Shown here piece after piece: positions 6,715 through 12,384 of a DNA stretch of 12,499 nt (position 1 is its first letter; each line of letters opens with the position of its first letter). A program made the translations under genes and the position numbers. The notes below the pieces were generated by a model. It ran no database searches. It was given only the letters and a program-made list of their open reading frames with translations, and was not told the origin of the DNA. Source of the stretch: an uncultured Collinsella sp. (GTDB lineage Bacteria; Actinomycetota; Coriobacteriia; Coriobacteriales; Coriobacteriaceae); NCBI GenBank assembly GCA_900552705.1, contig USAX01000050.1, positions 1 through 12,499 of the forward strand, written 5' to 3'.

Positions 6715-8607
6715 ATGGAGATGGATGACAACAAACGTAGACGGAATATGATCCTCTACGTGCTCATCGCCTTCGTCGTCTACCTCGTGCTCTCGACCGT
6801 TCTGTTCCCCAACATCGGTCACACGCAGCAGATTACGAAGACCGATTATTCGACGTTTGTCAAAGCGCTCGATAAGAAAAGCGTCGACAAGGTCGAGTAC
6901 AACACGGATGATTACACGATTTATTACACCAAGAAGGGCGAGGACGAGAATATCGCCTACAAGACGACCGGCGTGCCGAATGATGCGGGTTTTACCGATC
7001 GCGTGCTTGAATCCGGTGCGTCCCTGGAGTCGGTCGTTCCCGATAAAAACTCGGGTCTGATGACCTACTACCTTCTTACACTCATCCTTCCCATGGCGAT
7101 TTTCTTCCTTATCGGTTGGTGGCTCAACCGCCGTATGAAGAAGGCCATGGGTGATGACGGCCCGTCGATGAACTTTGGCGGCGGTGGTTTTGGCGGCGGT
7201 GGACTGGGCAAGTCCGGCGCGCGCGTGATTGCCTCCAAGGATGTCGGCGTGACCTTTAAGGACGTCGCCGGCCAGGAAGAGGCCAAGGAATCTCTCAAGG
7301 AGGTCGTCGACTTTCTGGAGAAGCCGCAGCGCTACGAGGAGATCGGCGCCAAGCTGCCGCGCGGCGCTCTACTTGTGGGCCCTCCGGGCACCGGTAAGAC
7401 CCTGCTCGCCAAGGCTGTTGCCGGTGAGGCGGGCGTTCCGTTCTTTAGCATTTCGGGTTCCGAGTTCGTCGAGATGTTCGTCGGCCGCGGTGCCGCCAAG
7501 GTTCGCGACCTGTTTAAGCAGGCCAAGGAAAAGGCCCCGTGCATCGTCTTTATCGACGAGATCGATACCATCGGTAAGAAGCGCGATGGCGGCGGCTTTA
7601 GTGGCAACGACGAGCGCGAACAGACGCTCAACCAGCTGTTGACTGAGATGGACGGCTTCGATAACCACAAGGGTATCGTCGTTCTTGCTGCTACCAACCG
7701 TCCCGACAGCCTTGACCCGGCCCTGCTGCGCCCCGGTCGTTTTGACCGTCGCATCCCCGTTGAGCTGCCCGACCTGACCGGACGTAAGAACATCCTCGAG
7801 CTGCATGCAAAGAGCGTGAAGACGGAGCCGCCGATCGACCTGACCGCGATTGCCCGCGCCACGCCCGGTGCCTCGGGCGCCGACCTGGCCAACATCATCA
7901 ACGAGGGCGCGCTGCGTGCCGTCCGCGAGGGTCGCAAGCGCGCGACTCAGGATGACTTTGAGGAGTCGGTGGAGGTCGTCATCGCCGGCCAGCAGCGTAA
8001 GTCCACGGTTCTGTCCGACCACGAGAAACAGGTCGTGTCCTATCACGAGATCGGCCATGCCATCGTTGCCGCCCGCCAGAAGGGTTCTGCGCCGGTTACC
8101 AAGATCACCATCGTGCCGCGTACGAGCGGTGCTCTGGGCTACACCATGCAGGTCGAGGAGGATGAGCGCTTCCTGACCACGCGCCAGGAAGTCCTGGACA
8201 AGCTCGCTGTCTATTGCGGTGGCCGTGCAGCCGAGGAGCTTATCTTTGGCGAGATGACGACCGGTGCCGCCAACGATATCGAGCAGGCCACCAAGCTCGC
8301 CCGCAACATGGTGACGCGCTTTGGCATGTCCGATGAGTTTGGCATGATGGCGCTCGGTACCGTTCAGAATGCGTACCTCAACCAGGATACGTCGCTCACC
8401 TGCGCCCCCGGTACGGCCGAACGCGTGGACGCGATTGTCGCCAAGCTGATCGAGGATGCGCACGACCGCGCTCTGCAGATCCTCAAGGAGAACAAGTTTA
8501 AGCTCCATGAGCTGGCTCGTTATCTGTACAAGAAGGAGACGATCACGGGCGAGGAGTTCATGAATCTCCTCACGCGCGAGAATCCGCTGATGCCGAAGCA
8601 GCAGTAA
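6715..8607 (+). CDS. ftsH: ATP-dependent membrane zinc metalloprotease FtsH
   Basis: FtsH is a hexameric AAA+ protease that extracts and degrades membrane and short-lived cytosolic proteins. The 630-residue product has two membrane segments (about 12-31 and 117-136) around an extracytoplasmic domain, and a Gly-rich linker (154-165). The AAA module carries GPPGTGKT (222-229), IVFIDEID (277-284) and LLRPGRFDRR (337-346). The protease has HEIGH (444-448) and Asp521 as the third zinc ligand. Two differences from common sequences are Ile in HEIGH (usually HEAGH) and Arg258 in the pore-loop region FVGRGAAKVR (usually FVGVGASRVR). The start is ambiguous: ATG 6715 has GGAG (6702-6705) 9 nt upstream, whereas ATG 6700 (five residues longer) has no ribosome site, and ATG 6721 is too close to one. 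It is a single-gene unit ending at a strong terminator. Confidence 0.96.
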   Translation: MEMDDNKRRRNMILYVLIAFVVYLVLSTVLFPNIGHTQQITKTDYSTFVKALDKKSVDKVEYNTDDYTIYYTKKGEDENIAYKTTGVPNDAGFTDRVLESGASLESVVPDKNSGLMTYYLLTLILPMAIFFLIGWWLNRRMKKAMGDDGPSMNFGGGGFGGGGLGKSGARVIASKDVGVTFKDVAGQEEAKESLKEVVDFLEKPQRYEEIGAKLPRGALLVGPPGTGKTLLAKAVAGEAGVPFFSISGSEFVEMFVGRGAAKVRDLFKQAKEKAPCIVFIDEIDTIGKKRDGGGFSGNDEREQTLNQLLTEMDGFDNHKGIVVLAATNRPDSLDPALLRPGRFDRRIPVELPDLTGRKNILELHAKSVKTEPPIDLTAIARATPGASGADLANIINEGALRAVREGRKRATQDDFEESVEVVIAGQQRKSTVLSDHEKQVVSYHEIGHAIVAARQKGSAPVTKITIVPRTSGALGYTMQVEEDERFLTTRQEVLDKLAVYCGGRAAEELIFGEMTTGAANDIEQATKLARNMVTRFGMSDEFGMMALGTVQNAYLNQDTSLTCAPGTAERVDAIVAKLIEDAHDRALQILKENKFKLHELARYLYKKETITGEEFMNLLTRENPLMPKQQ

Positions 8608-8628
8608 TACTGGTTGCGCAGTGTCTAT

Positions 8629-8665
8629 CGCCCCATTTGAGTGTCCATCTCAAATGGGGCGTTTT
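8629..8665 (+). terminator. Strong Rho-independent terminator after ftsH
   Basis: Arms 8629-8641 and 8649-8661 form a perfect 13-bp stem with a 7-nt loop (tgtccat), followed directly by TTTT. It lies 21 bases past the ftsH stop and only 4 bases before the DUF523 ribosome-binding site. Transcription of DUF523 therefore depends on read-through, or the element acts as an attenuator-like junction. Confidence 0.9.
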
Positions 8666-8683
8666 GCGTGGGGAGAGTTGAAT

Positions 8684-9175
8684 ATGAAAATCGTGGTAAG
8701 TGCCTGCTTGATGGGCGAGAGCTGCAAGTATAACGGGCTCGATAACTACCATCGCGAGCTGGTCGAAGCGTGCGAATGCACGGGGACCGAGGTACTCTTG
8801 GTGTGCCCTGAGGTCTTTGGCGGCCTGCCCACGCCGCGCAAGCCGTCCGAGATTGTGAACGGCGAGGTCCGTACCTGCGAGGGCATCTCGGTAGATCGCG
8901 AGTTTCGCCTGGGTGCCCAACGTGCGCTCGATATGTGCGAACAGGCGGGCGGCCCGTCCGAGATCGCTGCGTGCGTCTTGCAGGACCGTAGCCCCTCGTG
9001 CGGTGCGAGTCGCGTCTACGATGGCACCTTTAGCGGTACGCTCACCGCGGGCAACGGTGTTTTTGTCGATCTGCTGCTGCGTCACGGGTACCGTGTGATT
9101 CCGGCTAGCGAGTTCGATCCCAGCATGCTGGAACATTGTTCACAGCACTCGAACCCAACACTTCCTCACGGGTGA
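8684..9175 (+). CDS. DUF523 family protein, C-terminus possibly altered by a mobile-element junction
   Basis: The first 148 or so residues match DUF523 (small cytoplasmic proteins of unknown activity) along their length. The conserved cysteines and surroundings are SACLMGESCKYNG (6-18), CPEVFGGLPTPRKP (41-54) and LQDRSPSCGAS (99-109), followed by VYDGTFSG (111-118) and GYRVIPASEF (135-144), where family members usually end. The ATG at 8684 follows GGGGAG (8670-8675). Residues 149-163 go beyond the usual end and lie antisense to the recombinase remnant, so the native stop was probably lost at an insertion or deletion junction near 9120-9140. The catalytic-looking cysteines are intact, so the protein may still work. 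Confidence 0.88.
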   Translation: MKIVVSACLMGESCKYNGLDNYHRELVEACECTGTEVLLVCPEVFGGLPTPRKPSEIVNGEVRTCEGISVDREFRLGAQRALDMCEQAGGPSEIAACVLQDRSPSCGASRVYDGTFSGTLTAGNGVFVDLLLRHGYRVIPASEFDPSMLEHCSQHSNPTLPHG

Positions 9176-9240
9176 CCGTTTTGGCATCACCCGTGAAGTT
9201 GATATTGAGTACGACCCGGTCATCAAAGACGTAGACCGAG
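9105..9240 (-). pseudogene. C-terminal remnant of a serine recombinase (tentative)
   Basis: On the minus strand, frame ending at the stop 9105-9107, the sequence reads NSVYVFDDRVVLNINF, then KTVTREEV and LGSS. This resembles the extreme C-terminus of large serine recombinases, a short beta-rich tail (NxIYVYDDKIxLxxNF type) followed by an acidic segment. Nothing upstream in this frame (9241-9353) looks like the rest of such a protein, so catalytic and zinc domains are missing. It overlaps the 3' end of DUF523 in antisense. Assignment is from recalled family appearance, without alignment. Confidence 0.5.
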
Positions 9241-9349
9241 TTGACAGGCGCCGTACCCAGGCAGCCCCTCCCCGCGGCTCTCGCGCAGGAACGCGCACAC
9301 GGCCTTCCCGTCTTTTGCGCCCCTCCCGGAACTGTCCACATCAGTGTAG

Positions 9350-9580
9350 CCAATCCAGTCCGCCAAGGGCTGCAGCCCGGACAGCGCGGCGATGGAGGGC
9401 TTCTTCGGCCTGCTCAAGAAGGAGTTCTGGCACGGTAGGGACTGGTCGGACTGGACCCCCGCCAGCTTCATCGAGGAGCTCGGGGGCTGGATCGGTCGAT
9501 ACAATACGGAGAGGCGCAGCGATGCGCTCGGTGGCCGCACGCCGGCCGAGTTCCGCTCCGCGCTGGGAAGGGCCGCGTAA
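9350..9580 (+). pseudogene. C-terminal fragment of an IS3-family transposase (OrfB)
   Basis: The 76 open codons after an in-frame TAG (9347-9349) contain KGCSPDSAAMEGFFG, LLKKEFWHG, WIGRYNTERRS and LGGRTPAEFR. This is the standard end of the IS3-family DDE integrase domain, including the region of the catalytic Glu (MEGFF). The first two catalytic Asp residues and all of OrfA are absent, and the fragment has no plausible start. The upstream 110 bases do not continue the protein. It is a dead remnant of an insertion sequence. Confidence 0.8.
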
Positions 9581-9608
9581 CGGTCCAAGAAATCGTCCGC
9601 AGTCCCCA
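9350..9608 (+). mobile_element. IS3-family insertion sequence remnant, right end only
   Basis: This covers the transposase fragment plus the 28 bases after its stop, which end in GCAGTCCCCA and would suit an IS3-type right inverted repeat (the left end would begin TGGGGACTGC). No matching left repeat is found in the window, so the left part has been deleted. The exact right border is inferred from the usual distance between the orfB stop and the IS end. Confidence 0.5.
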
Positions 9609-9635
9609 TTCTTGCCCCTTTGGGACAGCTTCTTG

Positions 9636-9655
9636 TTGGGGCGTGCCCGCCCCAA
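9636..9655. repeat. Short perfect hairpin at border of AT-rich segment
   Basis: Arms 9636-9643 and 9648-9655 (TTGGGGCG and CGCCCCAA) pair perfectly with a 4-nt loop. It lies just after the IS remnant and downstream of the 3' end of the minus-strand peptidase gene. There is no T tract on either side, so it is a poor intrinsic terminator. Confidence 0.4.
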
Positions 9656-9695
9656 ACCCTGCTAGGAACGAGTACAGCAAACTGGAATTTTCAAA

Positions 9696-10301
9696 TTAGT
9701 CTTTGCAAATTACCTTTGAACATTCACCATCAATTACAATTCCCTGACGGTTGTTAATTGGGCATAGATTCAAATCCGAAAACTCAGTCATTATTTTCTC
9801 GGTAACTTTCTTAAATGGTGCCGTAAGATAATGCGGAAGAACATAGAAATCAATCAAATTAAGCCCTGAATCATCTTCTTGTGAGGAGTAGTCCTCCGGC
9901 TTTTCATCCATTTGCTCGATATATTGGATGCTTGGAGCGCATACAATCGCACCTGCCGATTCACCAATCATCAGTTTTCCCTTTGCCAATTCTTTCTTCA
10001 ACAGCTCATCCGTTCCTGTTTTACGGAGCTGGTCTATAAGGAAAAAAGAATTTCCGCCGGTAAAATAGATCACATCCGCATCTTCAAAAAGAGACTGTGT
10101 CGTTGAATAAGCCTCCGTTGAAATGTCAATTTCAGTTACGATTGCTCCCAACTTTTTGAATAATTTTCGAGCCGAGCCGACATAACCGGTGTAGCCTTCA
10201 CGCAGCGAAGCTGTTGGAATAAATGCGACTTTTTTATTTTCAATTTCTTCCTTTATCAGACTTCCTACACTTGAAAAGTGAGAACATAAAAACAGTTTCA
10301 T
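9696..10301 (-). CDS. Peptidase S51 (PepE/dipeptidase E-like, class I glutamine amidotransferase fold)
   Basis: The 201-residue protein is a cytoplasmic S51-family member. These enzymes cleave aspartyl dipeptides or related small peptides with a Ser-Asp-His triad. Visible motifs are FIPTAS (27-32), YFTGGNSFFL (79-88), the nucleophile elbow GESAGAIV (113-120, Ser115) and LPHY (155-158, probable catalytic His157). Length is slightly under the PepE norm but complete. The ATG at 10301 is chosen because AAAGGAG precedes it by 7 nt on the minus strand; an in-frame TTG at 10304 has no such support. The gene is markedly richer in A and T than its neighbours, with many Lys, Asn and Ile codons. It sits between IS/recombinase debris and a MOBV-type oriT, so it is probably acquired from a low-GC Firmicute. 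Substrate is unknown. Confidence 0.88.
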   Translation of the reverse strand: MKLFLCSHFSSVGSLIKEEIENKKVAFIPTASLREGYTGYVGSARKLFKKLGAIVTEIDISTEAYSTTQSLFEDADVIYFTGGNSFFLIDQLRKTGTDELLKKELAKGKLMIGESAGAIVCAPSIQYIEQMDEKPEDYSSQEDDSGLNLIDFYVLPHYLTAPFKKVTEKIMTEFSDLNLCPINNRQGIVIDGECSKVICKD

Positions 10302-10339
10302 CAATATTCTCCTTTATGTATAAATTCTTATTTGTTGAA

Positions 10340-10480
10340 CTAAGCCGTGTATACCATACTCTCCAATGAAAGAACGCCCTGATATAGCGAAATTTTGCCG
10401 TTTTCCTGCGTACGTGCGTACACACTCCACAGGAATTCTAAGGTGCCTGCCCCCTTAGCACACGGACTTTGGAACAAAGT
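10340..10480 (-). other. Short open frame upstream of the peptidase gene (46 codons, doubtful)
   Basis: This minus-strand frame between stops contains segments such as KGAGTLEFLWSVYARTQ and QGVLSLESMVYTA. It has a protein-like composition, although it has no ATG near its 5' end (only a TTG) and no clear ribosome site. It overlaps the foldable oriT block. It may be the tail of a lost gene of the mobile element, or chance. Confidence 0.2.
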
Positions 10481-10532
10481 CTAGTGTGTTACGCCTTGCC
10501 AGAGGTGTACAGGCTCCCGGTATGCACGTACG
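10409..10532. other. Foldable block enclosing the oriT-like site
   Basis: Bases 10409-10421 pair with 10520-10532 over 13 bp with one G-T wobble, closing a block of 124 bases. Inside are a hairpin 10438-10443/10453-10458 (ctaagg/ccttag) and the oriT stem 10465-10471/10475-10481. An imperfect ACACTC/GAGGTGT pairing also lies just within the outer stem. Together they give a multibranch fold in single-stranded DNA or RNA. Confidence 0.5.
10458..10491 (+). other. MOBV-type origin of transfer (pMV158/Pre recombination-site-like)
   Basis: GCACAC, then the inverted repeat GACTTTG-gaa-CAAAGTC (10465-10481), then TAGTGTGTTA (10482-10491). The arrangement and the last ten bases match the recalled oriT of plasmid pMV158 and relatives, where MobM/Pre relaxases nick TAGTGTG|TTA just 3' of a small hairpin. 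GCACAC can also pair with GTGTGT across the hairpin, as in the pMV158 site. The predicted nick is between 10488 and 10489. No Mob/Pre gene follows in the window, so the site would have to be used in trans or is a relic. Confidence 0.65.
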
Positions 10533-10565
10533 AAGCAATTGCCATCAATGCGCTATATAAGTGGC

Positions 10566-10594
10566 GATCAAGTTCGCATAAAGCGACCTTGATC
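10566..10594. repeat. Imperfect 12-bp hairpin in AT-rich accessory segment
   Basis: Arms 10566-10577 and 10583-10594 (gatcaagttcgc and gcgaccttgatc) pair with one mismatch around a 5-nt loop (ataaa). There is no T tract after it. It is one of several hairpins in a row between the oriT-like site and the gldA-like gene's terminator. Confidence 0.5.
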
Positions 10595-10606
10595 CCGCAA
10601 AACAAA

Positions 10607-10648
10607 AGGCAGGATACCATCACCACGATGATACCCTGCCTCTGTTCG
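10607..10648. terminator. Terminator-like hairpin downstream of the oriT-like site
   Basis: Arms 10607-10621 and 10627-10641 form a 15-bp stem with two mismatches and a 5-nt loop (accac). A T-rich stretch follows on the plus strand (ctgttcgtttctgttt), and on the minus strand the tail is TTTTGTTTT. It could end transcripts in both directions. No gene that it would serve survives. Confidence 0.5.
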
Positions 10649-10702
10649 TTTCTGTTTACCGTTCCGAGTAGTCCTTCCGCAGAATTTCCGATAAACAAAA
10701 AA

Positions 10703-10744
10703 CGTACCCGAACCCTTTCTCGTAAAGAATCGGGTTCGAGTACG
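10703..10744. repeat. Long imperfect hairpin
   Basis: Arms 10703-10715 and 10732-10744 pair over 13 bp with one mismatch (c10708 and a10739), and an inner TTCT/AGAA can extend the stem. The right arm contains GGGTTCGAGT, which recalls a tRNA T-arm, but no tRNA can be folded around it. Confidence 0.45.
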
Positions 10745-10765
10745 AACTGAATGCTGGAGCAATAA

Positions 10766-10806
10766 AAAACCACCAGAAAGGTGCCTGTCCCCTTTGTGGT
10801 GGTTTT
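10766..10806 (-). terminator. Terminator of the glycerol dehydrogenase-like gene (bidirectional)
   Basis: Arms 10766-10775 (AAAACCACCA) and 10797-10806 pair perfectly. After a G-G mismatch the stem continues as AAAGG (10777-10781) with CCTTT (10791-10795). On the minus strand the stem is followed by TTTTTT-type sequence, 10 bases past the dehydrogenase stop. The plus strand ends in TTTT, so it can also stop transcripts from the accessory patch. The loop carries GTGCCTGTCC, shared with the hairpin at 10438-10458. Confidence 0.85.
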
Positions 10807-10815
10807 GGGCCAGTC

Positions 10816-11898
10816 CTAGAGCGTGTGGCCGTAGGTGTTGGCAGCCTTGATGGCGGTGGCGAACTTTTCGTCGGTGAAGGGCTCGGGGTTTCCCTGCTTC
10901 CACTCGTTGGTGGCGTGCGCATACTCGCACAGGGCGGGGATATCGGACTCGGAAAGCCCGACCTGCTCAAGCGTCACGGGCAGCCCCATCTCCTTGTTAA
11001 AGGCTGCGTAGCGCTCAAGGTTCTCGGTATCGCCCGTGTAGGCAAACAGCACCAGCACGCCCAGGCTCACGACCTCGCCATGCAGGTAGGTGCCCTCGCG
11101 CGGAATGCTGCAGGTGGCGTTGTAGAACGCATGCGCCACGCTCGAGTTGTAGTAGTAATCGTTTTGGTTGGTCAGGTTGGAGACGTAGCCCGTGTTGACC
11201 ACGATATCGAGCGCGATCTGCTTGACGGCTTCGGTCGACAGGTTCTGGCGAACGTCCTCAAGACCCTGCACGCCATAGGTAAACAGCGGCTCGGAGCAGG
11301 TGTGTGCGAGCGCCAGACCAAGACCTGCGGTGTGCTCCAGGTTGCCGGCGCTCGTGGCGTACTCGACCTCGGGCTGCTTGGACAGGGCATCGCCCACGCC
11401 CGCCCAGAAGTACTCCGCCGGAGCCTCGGCGATGATCTTGGGGTTGATGAAGATGTGCGCGGGGCGGTTGGGGTACGAATAGCCCTCGAGCGAGCCGTCG
11501 TCGTTGTAGACAACGGCAATGGCGGTCGCGGCCGAGCAGTTGGAGCAGATCGTCGGTACCGTAAAGACGATCTTCTTGAGCTCGATGGCCGCCGTCTTGA
11601 CGGTGTCGAGCGCTTTGCCGCCGCCGCATGCGATGAGCACATCGGCCTCTCGGCAGGCGGGGGAGTTAACAAGCTTGGCGATATTGGCACGCGTGCTGTT
11701 GGTGCCGTAGACGTGTGTCTCCAGAATCTCGATGTCGGTGCCCTCCAGTGCCGCTTCGATACTGGGAAGCGCCGCGGCCAGTGCTCGTTTACCGCCGATA
11801 ATCGCGACCTTGGCCGCTCCGTACTCGTCCAGCGCGCCGGGCAGCTCGTCAAAGCAGTCCTCGCCGACGGTGTAGTCGCTCATTCCAATCGTGCGCAT
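10816..11898 (-). CDS. Glycerol dehydrogenase-like iron/zinc-containing alcohol dehydrogenase
   Basis: The 360-residue protein belongs to the iron-containing (group III) alcohol dehydrogenase superfamily, in the glycerol dehydrogenase/GldA-like branch. These NAD-linked enzymes oxidise glycerol to dihydroxyacetone or act on related polyols. It has the dinucleotide motif CGGGKALDTVK (91-101) and PTICSNCSAATA (115-126). The three likely metal ligands are Asp170 in GVGDALSK, His256 in VAHAFYN and His273 in YLHGEVV, which match the spacing known for glycerol dehydrogenase (Asp, His, His). The start ATG 11898 follows GAAGG by 5 nt. The gene ends at a strong terminator, is transcribed alone, and diverges from the ileS leader. 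Substrate is uncertain, because this subfamily includes members without confirmed glycerol activity. Confidence 0.88.
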   Translation of the reverse strand: MRTIGMSDYTVGEDCFDELPGALDEYGAAKVAIIGGKRALAAALPSIEAALEGTDIEILETHVYGTNSTRANIAKLVNSPACREADVLIACGGGKALDTVKTAAIELKKIVFTVPTICSNCSAATAIAVVYNDDGSLEGYSYPNRPAHIFINPKIIAEAPAEYFWAGVGDALSKQPEVEYATSAGNLEHTAGLGLALAHTCSEPLFTYGVQGLEDVRQNLSTEAVKQIALDIVVNTGYVSNLTNQNDYYYNSSVAHAFYNATCSIPREGTYLHGEVVSLGVLVLFAYTGDTENLERYAAFNKEMGLPVTLEQVGLSESDIPALCEYAHATNEWKQGNPEPFTDEKFATAIKAANTYGHTL

Positions 11899-12012
11899 AG
11901 CAGCCTTCTTTCGTTAGATAAAGTGCTTTCAGGTATTTTGCTCCAAGTGAGTGCTTGCGACCGCGAGAAATTACTAAAGTATGAAACCGATGTTGAGGGT
12001 TTTTCGCCGGCG

Positions 12013-12040
12013 TTGACCGTGCTACCATACAGCGCATAAG
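12013..12040 (+). promoter_or_regulatory. Promoter of the ileS T-box leader
   Basis: TTGACC (12013-12018) and CATAAG (12035-12040) are separated by 16 bp. The start point would fall about 5-8 bases downstream, right at the foot of T-box stem I, which supports the assignment. Confidence 0.6.
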
Positions 12041-12041
12041 C

Positions 12042-12341
12042 GTTGATGGGGACGAGTAGTCGGCCGTCCGTGTGCTACAGAGAACGGGGAGCGCTGAGAA
12101 CCCGTGCATGCGACCGATGAAAATCACCCCGGAGCTGCGGTCCCAACGGACGCGCCGTACAGGCACGTCTTAGTAGACATCGCCGAGATGGTCGTCGATA
12201 CAGGCCAGCCGAGTAACGGATGCGAGCGCGCTGTAATGCGGGCGAGGGCATCTAAGCTGGGTGGTTAAGCGAAGAGCTTTTGCGGGCACACGGCCCGTTT
12301 TGTGGCGCTTCGTCCCAGCTTGCAGGGACGGGCGCTTTTTT
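12042..12341 (+). ncRNA. T-box leader of ileS (transcription attenuator sensing uncharged tRNA-Ile)
   Basis: The stem I foot is formed by 12042-12053 (gttg..ggggac) and GTCCCAAC at 12141-12148. In the specifier-loop region AAAATCACC (12121-12129), ATC at 12124-12126 is an isoleucine codon, agreeing with the downstream gene. The antiterminator is clear: AAGCTGGG (12254-12261) pairs with CCCAGCTT (12314-12321), then the T-box bulge TGGTT (12262-12266) can bind the tRNA ACCA end, then AAGCG (12267-12271) pairs with CGCTT (12306-12310). The competing terminator uses the same 12305-12316 bases. Low charged tRNA-Ile should favour the antiterminator and so switch ileS on. Confidence 0.88.
12305..12341 (+). 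terminator. Regulated terminator of the ileS T-box
   Basis: GCGC (12305-12308) and CGTCCC (12311-12316) pair with GGGACG (12325-12330) and GCGC (12332-12335) around the 8-nt loop AGCTTGCA, with a small internal bulge. Six T follow (12336-12341). It is mutually exclusive with the antiterminator. Confidence 0.88.
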
Positions 12342-12384
12342 GGTGCCCAACGGGCGTGCGCGCCCACGACATGAAAGGGGTACC

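Noticed and set aside
7369..8508. Minus-strand 379-codon frame inside ftsH
   Set aside because: It is fully antisense to the conserved AAA and protease domains, and its composition is typical of antisense GC-rich shadows.
9223..9353. Minus-strand continuation of the recombinase remnant or a separate small gene
   Set aside because: The segment before NSVYVFDD does not resemble recombinase sequence, and frames there have no start with a ribosome site. It is better left as unexplained junction sequence.
10732..10744. GGGTTCGAGT as a tRNA T-arm
   Set aside because: No acceptor, D or anticodon stems can be placed around it. The bases are explained by the long hairpin 10703-10744.
10489..10773. 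94-codon minus-strand frame and the overlapping plus-strand frame near 10469-10750
   Set aside because: Both are built largely from hairpin sequence, lack ribosome sites and show no family resemblance.
10825..12039. Plus-strand 404-codon frame opposite the dehydrogenase gene
   Set aside because: The opposite strand carries intact dehydrogenase motifs and metal ligands. This frame reads into the ileS promoter region and shows no domain.
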